A stretch of 5,177 bases of DNA from Marinosulfonomonas sp. GTDB taxonomy: Bacteria > Pseudomonadota > Alphaproteobacteria > Rhodobacterales > Rhodobacteraceae. The position numbers were made by a program, and so were the translations under genes. Below the pieces are notes generated by a model, which saw only the letters and a program-made list of their open reading frames with translations, was not told the origin of the DNA and did not search any database. Of this stretch, positions 1 through 5,177 are shown in pieces; the stretch's first letter is position 1, and each line of letters begins with the position of its first letter. Location of the stretch: the NCBI GenBank assembly GCA_026989405.1, contig JALSJL010000079.1, positions 1-5,177 of the forward strand, given 5' to 3'.

Positions 1-1
1 G

Positions 2-340
2 CCGACCCCACCGGTCCTGTGCGGCGACTTCAACGCCGAGCCGATGTCGGATGAGATCCGAATGATCACCGGCCTGAAAGCCGGCCCCGTCGAAAGGCTC
101 GCGCTGCTGGACGCATGGAATGTCTGCAACCCCGATCAGCCGGGGTTTACCTGGAGCAATGACAACCCCTTTGCCGCCGCGACGCTCGAACCAGACCGGC
201 GGATAGACTACATTTTTTCAGGCTACCCGAAACCGGACGGCGCAGGGCACATCACGGGCTGCCGCATCGCCGGAAATGAGCCGGTGGACGGCATCTGGCC
301 CAGCGACCATTTCGCGCTCGTGGCCGATGTCGGGCTGTAA
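2..340 (+). CDS. Endonuclease/exonuclease/phosphatase family protein, C-terminal part (5' end outside window)
   Basis: The reading frame is open from base 2 to the TAA at 338-340, giving 112 visible residues; the start lies left of the window. The internal ATG at 44 is not the true start, because the conserved GDFNAEP motif (visible residues 8-14) lies just upstream of it. Three hallmarks of the Mg2+-dependent EEP fold (DNase I/exonuclease III/sphingomyelinase superfamily) occur in order: GDFNAEP, RRIDYIF (about residues 65-71) and WPSDHF near the C-terminus, where the SDH aspartate and histidine are the usual catalytic pair. A GFTWS segment before RRIDYIF also fits this family. Such enzymes hydrolyse phosphodiester or phosphomonoester bonds in nucleic acids, lipids or inositol phosphates; nothing here fixes the substrate. 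The gene converges on the ABC operon and is a separate transcription unit with its own terminator about 27 nt after the stop. Family assignment is firm; function is open. Confidence 0.9.
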   Translation, partial: PTPPVLCGDFNAEPMSDEIRMITGLKAGPVERLALLDAWNVCNPDQPGFTWSNDNPFAAATLEPDRRIDYIFSGYPKPDGAGHITGCRIAGNEPVDGIWPSDHFALVADVGL

Positions 341-367
341 ATGGCATGCGACGGGCGCGGCACGCAC

Positions 368-397
368 AGTCGGTCACGTCAGGACCGGCTTCTTTTT
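368..397 (+). terminator. Rho-independent terminator of the EEP gene
   Basis: An 8-bp stem pairs AGTCGGTC (368-375) with GACCGGCT (383-390), with one G-U pair and a 7-nt loop. It is followed at once by TCTTTTT (391-397) on the plus strand. It starts 27 nt after the EEP stop codon, the expected place and polarity for an intrinsic terminator. The stem and T-run are read directly; function is inferred. Confidence 0.75.
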
Positions 398-421
398 CGC
401 ACAAATATCCTCAGGGGTGAA

Positions 422-440
422 TTTGCCGCCCCGCGGCAAA
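422..440. repeat. Perfect inverted repeat (8-bp arms, 3-nt loop), auxiliary terminator hairpin
   Basis: TTTGCCGC (422-429) and GCGGCAAA (433-440) are perfect reverse complements separated by CCC. In either RNA strand this makes a stable hairpin with A-U pairs at its base. Read on the minus strand it comes directly after the G-rich hairpin at 442-460, so it may act as a second hairpin stopping transcription from the ABC operon or protecting its 3' end. No long T-run follows on either strand, so it is a weak intrinsic terminator on its own. Confidence 0.6.
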
Positions 441-460
441 GAGGGGGCCGACGGCCCCCT
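438..460 (-). terminator. Probable terminator of the ABC transporter operon
   Basis: AGGGGGCC (442-449) pairs perfectly with GGCCCCCT (453-460) around a 3-nt loop. It lies 8 nt downstream of the minus-strand stop codon of the ATPase gene. On that strand the stem is followed by CTTT (441-438), a short and imperfect T tract. Position, very high stem stability and the convergent context support a terminator for the operon; the poor T-run keeps confidence moderate. Confidence 0.6.
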
Positions 461-468
461 GGCAGTCC

Positions 469-2112
469 TCAGTTCCCGGCGCTTTCCATCTTGCGATTGG
501 CCATGACCCGCTCCAGCCAGCCGATTTCCATTTCCGGCACCGAGCTCAGCAACAGATCGGTATAGTCGTCGAACGGCGGCGCCAGCACCTTGTTTTTAGG
601 CCCATAGCGAACCAACGACCCCTGGTACATCACCGCGATGCTGTCGGCGATCGCCTTCACCGTCGCCAGGTCATGCGTGATGAACAGATAGGCCACATCC
701 TCGGCTTTCTGCAACCGAAGGAGCAGTTTCAGGATGCCGTCGGCCACCAGGGGGTCAAGCGCGCTGGTCACTTCGTCGCAGATGATCAGCCTTGGCTTGG
801 CCGCCAGGGCGCGGGCGATGCAGACCCGCTGCTTCTGCCCGCCCGAAAGCTCGGCCGGATAGCGATCAATGAAGCCCTCGCCCATCTCGATCTCGTCAAG
901 CAATTCCTGGATGCGCGCGCGCTTCTTCTTGCCCCGGAGGCCAAAATAGAATTCCAGCGGACGCCCGATGATCGTGCCAACCGTCTGGCGCGGGTTCATG
1001 GCCACATCTGCCATCTGGTAAATCATCTGCAGTTCGCGCAGGTCTTCCTTGCTCCGGTCTTCCAGCGCCCTTGACAGGGTGCGCTCGCCAAACGCAATCT
1101 CGCCGTCGGATGGCGGCAACAATCCGGTGATCACGCGCGCCAGGGTCGATTTGCCGGAACCGCTTTCGCCGACCACGGCCAAAGTCTGGCCCGGATGCAC
1201 CTCCACCGACACGTCCTTGAGCACCTGGACCTTGTTGCCATAGGCCGCCGAAATGCCCCGCACGGTCAGCACCGGGCTTGCGGTTGGCTGCTTTTGCTCA
1301 TGTTCGATCGAACGCACCGACACCAGCGCTCTGGTGTAATCCTCCTGCGGGTTCGAGATGATATTCTCGGCCGTGTTGCGCTCGACCTTGCGACCGTGGC
1401 GCAGCACCATGATCTCGTCCGAAACCTGCGCCACGACGGCCAGGTCGTGGGTGATATACATCGCCGCCACACCGGTCGTGCGGATTGCCTTCTTGATCGC
1501 TGCCAGCACGTCGATCTGCGTGGTCACATCCAGCGCGGTGGTCGGCTCGTCAAAGATGATCAGGTCCGGTTCCGGCACCAGCGCCATCACCGTCATCGCC
1601 CGCTGCAACTGCCCGCCCGAAACCTGGTGCGGATAGCGCCGCCCGATGGTCTCCGGGTCCGGCAATGACAATTCGCCGAACAGGCGCACCGCACGTTCTT
1701 CCAGCTCTTTTCGCGTGCCCACCCCATGCTCCAGCCCCGCTTCCACGATCTGTTCCATCAGCCGCTTGGCCGGGTTGAACGAGGCCGCCGCCGATTGCGA
1801 CACATAGGTCACTTCCTTGCCGCGCAGCCGGCGCAACTCGCGCACGCCGCCCTTGAGAATGTCGCGCCCGTTCAGCCAGACTTCCCCCGACAGCCGGATC
1901 GAGCCGCGCCCATACCCCATCGCGGAAAGCCCGATCGTCGACTTTCCGGCGCCGCTCTCGCCGATCAGCCCCAGCACGCGGCCCTTTTCCAGCGTCAGGG
2001 AGACATCATCGACGATCACGATGTCATGCGCTTTTTCACCAGGCGGATAGACCGTCGCCTCGATGCGCAGGTTTCTGATGTCCAGAAGCGTGTCAGCCGG
2101 TTCTTCAGCCAC
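469..2112 (-). CDS. Dipeptide/oligopeptide-type ABC transporter ATP-binding protein, two fused ATPase domains (DppD-DppF type)
   Basis: This 547-residue cytoplasmic protein holds both nucleotide-binding domains of the importer in one chain. Domain 1 has Walker A GESGAGKST (51-59), Q-loop Gln106, signature VSGGQ (164-168), Walker B LIIFDE (184-189) and H-loop His222. Domain 2 has Walker A GESGSGKST (315-323), Gln366, signature LSGGQ (422-426), Walker B LIICDE (442-447) and His480. Both catalytic glutamates and histidines are present, so both sites look able to hydrolyse ATP. Each domain ends in a short Opp/Dpp-type C-terminal tail (NPQEDYTRALV near 254-264; FDDYTDLLLSSVPE near 514-526). The length suits a fused DppD-DppF protein; single-domain relatives are about 330 residues. 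The start is GTG, overlapping the DppC-type gene by 8 bp, with AAAGGGGG 6-13 nt upstream as ribosome binding site. It is the last gene of the operon. Transported substrate is unknown. Confidence 0.95.
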   Translation of the reverse strand: MAEEPADTLLDIRNLRIEATVYPPGEKAHDIVIVDDVSLTLEKGRVLGLIGESGAGKSTIGLSAMGYGRGSIRLSGEVWLNGRDILKGGVRELRRLRGKEVTYVSQSAAASFNPAKRLMEQIVEAGLEHGVGTRKELEERAVRLFGELSLPDPETIGRRYPHQVSGGQLQRAMTVMALVPEPDLIIFDEPTTALDVTTQIDVLAAIKKAIRTTGVAAMYITHDLAVVAQVSDEIMVLRHGRKVERNTAENIISNPQEDYTRALVSVRSIEHEQKQPTASPVLTVRGISAAYGNKVQVLKDVSVEVHPGQTLAVVGESGSGKSTLARVITGLLPPSDGEIAFGERTLSRALEDRSKEDLRELQMIYQMADVAMNPRQTVGTIIGRPLEFYFGLRGKKKRARIQELLDEIEMGEGFIDRYPAELSGGQKQRVCIARALAAKPRLIICDEVTSALDPLVADGILKLLLRLQKAEDVAYLFITHDLATVKAIADSIAVMYQGSLVRYGPKNKVLAPPFDDYTDLLLSSVPEMEIGWLERVMANRKMESAGN

Positions 2113-2920
2113 CGCGGCCCCCTTTCAGATCGGATGTGCGATTCAGAATCCAGTCGGCCACCAGGTTGACCGAAATCGCCAGGGCCGAAATTGCGCCCGC
2201 GGGCCAAAGGGCCGCGCCAATGCCAAAGACGATCCCGTCCTTGTTTTCCTTGACCATGCCGCCCCAGTCCGAGGCCGGGGGCTGCACCCCGAGCCCCAGA
2301 AACGAAAGCGTCGAAAGAAACAGCACCGCAAAGATGAAGCGCAGCCCCATCTCGGCGACCAGCGGCGACAGCGCGTTGGGCAAAATCTCGCGGAAGATCA
2401 CCCACATCCGCCCCTCGCCGCGCAGCTTGGCGGCCTCGACGAAATCCATCACGTTGATGTCCACCGCAACAGCGCGCGACAGCCGGTAGACGCGCGTGCT
2501 GTCCAGAAGCCCCATCACCAGGATCAGCACCGGCAGCGTTACGGGCATCACGGACAGCACCACCAGGGCGAAAATCAACGTGGGTATCGACATGATCAGG
2601 TCCACGAACCGGCTCATCACCTGATCGACCCAACCGCCGATGACCGCAGCCGTAAGGCCCATGAAAGAACCAAGCGAGAAGGACAGGACCGTGGCCAGCG
2701 TGGCAATCACGATGGTGGTGCGCCCGCCATAGATCATCCGGCTCAGCAGGTCGCGGCCGATATTGTCGGTGCCAAGCAGATGCGCCGCCGATGGCGGCTC
2801 CCAGACATCGCCGACGATCTCGGCCATGCCATAGGGTGCGACCCAGGGCGCAAATATCGCCATCAGGAAAAATCCTGCCGTGAGCACAAGCCCGATGAGA
2901 GCCGAAAGCGGAAGTCTCAT
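2105..2920 (-). CDS. DppC/OppC-type ABC transporter permease
   Basis: This 271-residue inner-membrane protein is one half of the transport channel. Hydrophobic segments lie near residues 8-28, 70-95, 105-139 (probably two helices), 192-210 and 236-257, consistent with about six helices. The DppC/OppC hallmark HLLGTDNIGRDLLSRMIYGG (47-66) follows the first helix. The EAA loop that docks on the ATPase runs from FVEAAKLRGEG (160-170) to ILPNALSPL (179-187). SFLGLGVQPPASDWG (206-220) is the usual late-family motif. Its ATG overlaps the stop of the upstream DppB-type gene as ATGA (4 bp), and GAGG at 2929-2932 gives a well-spaced ribosome binding site. Its own stop overlaps the GTG of the ATPase gene. 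Length is near the family norm. Family assignment is secure; substrate is not determinable from this subunit. Confidence 0.95.
   Translation of the reverse strand: MRLPLSALIGLVLTAGFFLMAIFAPWVAPYGMAEIVGDVWEPPSAAHLLGTDNIGRDLLSRMIYGGRTTIVIATLATVLSFSLGSFMGLTAAVIGGWVDQVMSRFVDLIMSIPTLIFALVVLSVMPVTLPVLILVMGLLDSTRVYRLSRAVAVDINVMDFVEAAKLRGEGRMWVIFREILPNALSPLVAEMGLRFIFAVLFLSTLSFLGLGVQPPASDWGGMVKENKDGIVFGIGAALWPAGAISALAISVNLVADWILNRTSDLKGGRGG
2118..2125 (-). promoter_or_regulatory. Ribosome binding site supporting the GTG start of the double ATPase
   Basis: On the minus strand AAAGGGGG lies 6 nt upstream of the GTG at 2112-2110. It is a purine-rich Shine-Dalgarno-like sequence inside the end of the DppC-type gene. 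It supports GTG as the start; the protein then reads MAEEPADTLLDIRNL, the expected distance before the first ATPase domain. Confidence 0.6.
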
Positions 2921-3873
2921 TTCGGGTGCCTCAGTCTTGGGTTTGAGACAATGGCGACAATGTCGGCGACAAGATTGAGCCCGACGTAGACGCCGGCAAA
3001 TATCAGCCCCGTGGCCTGCACCACAGGCACGTCACGCTTGGCAACGTGATCGACCAGGTATTGCCCCATGCCGGGATAGACGAAAATGACTTCGACAACG
3101 ACCACGCCCACCACCAGGTAGGCCAGGTTGATCATCACCACGTTGACGATCGGGGAAATGGCGTTCGGGAAGGCATGCCGCGAGATGACGTTGAAGGCCG
3201 AAAGCCCCTTGAGTTCGGCGGTCTCGATATAAGCCGACTGCATGACATTCAGGATCGCGGCGCGGGTCATGCGCATCATATGCGCCAACACAACCAGCGT
3301 CAGCACGGCGACCGGCAAAGCGATGGCATTGAGCTTTTCCAGCAGGCTCATGCTGTCATAGACCGTGGCCACGGATGGAAACCAGCGCAGCTTGACTGCG
3401 AAAAAATAGATCAGCACATAGCCGATGAAAAACTCGGGCAGCGAAATCGAGGCCAGCGTGATGCCCGAGATCAGCTTGTCGGGCCAGCGGTTGCGGTAGC
3501 GCACCGCCAGAAGCCCCAGCAAGATGGCCAGCGGCACCGCCACCACGGCGGCCCAGAACGCCAGAAACAGCGTGTTGCCAAGACGCCGGGCAATCTGCGG
3601 GCCGATCTCCTGCCCGTTCGAAAGTGCCGTGCCCAGATCACCCTGCAGGATGCCACCCAGCCAGCGAAAATAGCGCACATGGGCCGGATCGTTCAGCCCC
3701 AGTTCCTCGCGCAGGTTGGCCAAGGCCTGAGGGGTGGCGGACTGGCCGAGAATGCTCTGGGCCACGTCACCGGGCAGTATTTGTGTGCCGACGAAAATCA
3801 GGACTGAAACGGCCAGCAGAAGAAGCAGGCCCAGCGCAATGCGCTGGGCCACGAGTTTGAAGATCGGCCCCAT
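2917..3873 (-). CDS. DppB/OppB-type ABC transporter permease
   Basis: This 318-residue inner-membrane protein pairs with the DppC-type permease to form the channel. The first helix (about 11-30) is followed by LPGD (33-36) and a periplasmic region containing ELGLNDP (57-63) and GDLGTAL (78-84), both typical of DppB/OppB. Further hydrophobic segments lie near 100-124, 135-160, 183-200, 240-265 and 285-310. The EAA loop contains YIETAELKGLS (215-225) and HAFPNAISPIV (233-243), the contact site for an ATPase domain. VYPGMGQYLV (265-274) is also characteristic. The ATG at 3873 lies 6 nt after the stop of the binding-protein gene, with no good Shine-Dalgarno sequence (only AGG 12-14 nt upstream), so translation is probably coupled to that gene. 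Its 3' end overlaps the next permease gene by 4 bp. Length and motifs are normal for the family. Confidence 0.95.
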   Translation of the reverse strand: MGPIFKLVAQRIALGLLLLLAVSVLIFVGTQILPGDVAQSILGQSATPQALANLREELGLNDPAHVRYFRWLGGILQGDLGTALSNGQEIGPQIARRLGNTLFLAFWAAVVAVPLAILLGLLAVRYRNRWPDKLISGITLASISLPEFFIGYVLIYFFAVKLRWFPSVATVYDSMSLLEKLNAIALPVAVLTLVVLAHMMRMTRAAILNVMQSAYIETAELKGLSAFNVISRHAFPNAISPIVNVVMINLAYLVVGVVVVEVIFVYPGMGQYLVDHVAKRDVPVVQATGLIFAGVYVGLNLVADIVAIVSNPRLRHPK

Positions 3874-3894
3874 GGCTGATCAGGCCTGAAGCCA
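3873..3894 (-). repeat. Small inverted repeat over the binding-protein stop and DppB-type start
   Basis: TGGCT and AGCCA (arms at 3873-3877 and 3890-3894) flank a 12-nt loop that contains the TGA stop of the binding-protein gene. In the mRNA the downstream arm runs into the first base of the permease ATG. A 10-bp palindrome, TCAGGCCTGA (3880-3889), lies between the arms. The stem is only 5 bp, so a real structure is uncertain; it may matter because there is no strong ribosome binding site here. Confidence 0.3.
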
Positions 3895-5177
3895 ACATTT
3901 GATCAGGGCCTTGTCGTTCATCAGGCCACCATTTCCATCGGCCATCCAGCCGCCGACCTTTTCTGATTTTGCATCGATGAAGTCGTTGAACATCGGGATG
4001 ATGGCTCCGCCCTCATCGCGCACCATCAGTGCAGCCTCGCGATACAGTTCCTTGCGCTTGGCCGGGTCAAGTTCGGCGCGCGCCGCGATGATGATCTTGT
4101 CGAAATCGGGCCGGAAGAACTTGGTGTCGTTCCAGTCCGCCGTCGACAGGTAAGCTGTCGAATACATCTGGTCCTGCACCGGCCGGCCGCTCCAGTAAGA
4201 AGCGCTGAACGGTTGCACATTCCAGACCTCCGACCAGTAGCCGTCGCCCGGCTCGCGCTTGACCTCGATGTCGATGCCGGCGGCCTTGGCGCTTTGCTGG
4301 AACAGCTGCGCCGCGTCCACTGCGCCCGGAAAGGCCACATCCGAGGTGCGCAGCACGATCGGGCCGGAATGGCCGCTTTTCTTGTAGTGGAAGGCCGCTT
4401 TTTCGGGGTCGTATTCGCGCTGCGGGATGTCATCGGGAAACAGCGGATAGGAGGCGTTGATCGGAAAATCGTTGCCGACCCCGCCGTAACCCTGCAGGAT
4501 CTTGTCCACGAGTTCTTCGCGGTTGATGGCGTATTTCAGCGCCAGCATGACATCCTGATTGCTGAACGGTTCCTTGTCGACATGGGCGATGAACACGTAA
4601 TGCCCGCGGCCCGACACGTTTTCGACGCTCACGCCGGGAATGCGCTTGACCAGGCTGACCACTTTCGGCTCGACCCGGTTGATCATGTGCACCTGACCCG
4701 ACTGCAGCGCCGCAAGACGCGCGGTGGCGTCATTGATCACGGTGATCTCGACGCTGTCGGCGTGGCCGCGGTTTTCGGCGTCCCAGTAGTTCTCGAAGCG
4801 CTCGCCCACATGGCGCACGCCGGGCTGGTTCTCGACGATCTTGTAGGCGCCGGTGCCGATCCCGGCATCCGGGGCGTCCATGCCGCCGCCGGGCTGGATC
4901 ATCAGGTGGTAATCCGCCATCAGATACGGCAGGTCGGCATTGGCCGACGACAGCTTGAGCACGACGTTCTGACCATCGACGGCCATGCTCTCGATACCCT
5001 TGACGATCCCCAGCGCGCCCGACTTGGAATTCTCATCCGAATGGCGCTGCAGGGTTTTCACCACGTCATCCGGTGTCACGGTCTTGCCGTTGTGGAACTC
5101 CACTCCGTCACGGATCTTGAAAACCCATTCCTTGGCATCGGGTGAGGCTTCGACGCTCTCGGCGATGCGGAATTCGA
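3880..5177 (-). CDS. Periplasmic substrate-binding protein of peptide/nickel/opine ABC importer (SBP_bac_5 family), N-terminus outside window
   Basis: The frame is open from the right edge (5177) to the TGA at 3882-3880, giving 431 complete visible residues. The GTG at 5103 is only an internal valine: the residues before it (EWVFKIRDG) run straight into EFHNGKTVTPDDVV, the conserved F-x-x-G...DDV region of family 5 solute-binding proteins. Relatives are about 500-540 residues, so roughly 80-100 are missing, including the expected secretion signal. Other family motifs by visible residue are GTGAYKI (107-113), PFSNQDVMLALKYAINREEL (203-222) and YDPEKAAFHYKKSG (255-268). A helix near 369-386 (LDPAKRKELYREAALMVR) is also typical of the C-terminal lobe. 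The protein binds the solute in the periplasm and delivers it to the permeases encoded 6 nt downstream. Ligand specificity cannot be read from the sequence. A single cysteine lies five residues from the C-terminus; its role is unknown. Confidence 0.93.
   Translation of the reverse strand, partial: EFRIAESVEASPDAKEWVFKIRDGVEFHNGKTVTPDDVVKTLQRHSDENSKSGALGIVKGIESMAVDGQNVVLKLSSANADLPYLMADYHLMIQPGGGMDAPDAGIGTGAYKIVENQPGVRHVGERFENYWDAENRGHADSVEITVINDATARLAALQSGQVHMINRVEPKVVSLVKRIPGVSVENVSGRGHYVFIAHVDKEPFSNQDVMLALKYAINREELVDKILQGYGGVGNDFPINASYPLFPDDIPQREYDPEKAAFHYKKSGHSGPIVLRTSDVAFPGAVDAAQLFQQSAKAAGIDIEVKREPGDGYWSEVWNVQPFSASYWSGRPVQDQMYSTAYLSTADWNDTKFFRPDFDKIIIAARAELDPAKRKELYREAALMVRDEGGAIIPMFNDFIDAKSEKVGGWMADGNGGLMNDKALIKCWLQA

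Noticed and set aside
341..565. Plus-strand open frame beginning with the ATG just after the EEP stop
   Set aside because: It runs through the terminator hairpins and into the antisense of the ATPase gene, with no domain and no ribosome binding site of its own.
2016..2633. A 205-codon minus-strand open frame spanning the junction of the DppC-type and ATPase genes
   Set aside because: It is in a different frame from both, although its C-terminal part overlaps them. The real permease and ATPase frames carry all the family motifs, so this is a shadow and not evidence of a frameshift.
2063..2989. A 308-codon plus-strand open frame, rich in His, Gln, Arg and Asp
   Set aside because: It lies antisense to the DppC-type gene and parts of both neighbours. 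Its low-complexity composition is what GC-rich codon bias yields on the opposite strand, and it shows no recognisable domain.
3046..3807. A 253-codon plus-strand open frame opposite the DppB-type gene
   Set aside because: It is antisense to a well-conserved permease and extremely rich in His, Gln and Asp, as expected from the complement of membrane-protein codons.
3880..5103. Taking the GTG at 5103 as the start of the binding-protein gene
   Set aside because: The same frame stays open to the window edge and encodes conserved family sequence (EWVFKIRDG) upstream, so this GTG is an internal valine.
4213..5145. A 310-codon plus-strand open frame opposite the binding-protein gene
   Set aside because: It is a complementary-strand shadow of a clear SBP_bac_5 gene; its His/Asp/Val-rich sequence has no motif I recognise.

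Overview
The window looks like ordinary chromosomal DNA from an alphaproteobacterium. The even, GC-rich composition, the strong G/C third-position bias and the style of the proteins point to the Rhodobacterales (roseobacter-type) lineage. That placement is my impression from protein and intergenic style, not a database result. I see no tRNA, rRNA, CRISPR array, insertion sequence, integrase or phage gene.

Layout. Bases 2-340 (+) carry the C-terminal 112 residues of an endonuclease/exonuclease/phosphatase (EEP) family protein whose start lies off the left edge. Bases 341-468 form a short convergent intergenic region packed with three inverted repeats: a rho-independent terminator for the EEP gene and a probable terminator pair for the opposing operon. 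From 469 to the right edge everything is on the minus strand and forms one tight ABC importer operon of the peptide/nickel/opine (Dpp/Opp) family. In transcription order it runs: periplasmic substrate-binding protein (3880 to beyond 5177, N-terminus off the edge), DppB-type permease (2917-3873), DppC-type permease (2105-2920), and one polypeptide with two fused ATPase domains (469-2112, DppD and DppF in one chain).

How the genes work together. The binding protein captures a solute in the periplasm and delivers it to a DppB/DppC heterodimeric channel. The double ATPase supplies both nucleotide-binding domains, so four genes make a complete importer. Gene junctions are very tight (6-nt gap, 4-bp overlap, 8-bp overlap), which implies one mRNA and translational coupling. 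The operon promoter and any regulator lie to the right of the window. The substrate cannot be read from the sequence: this family carries peptides, but also nickel, opines, sugars and other solutes.

I found no convincing new biological system. The most noteworthy items are the compact convergent terminator block, the poorly led binding-protein/permease junction with a small inverted repeat over the start codon, and an unusual Q-loop in the second ATPase domain.
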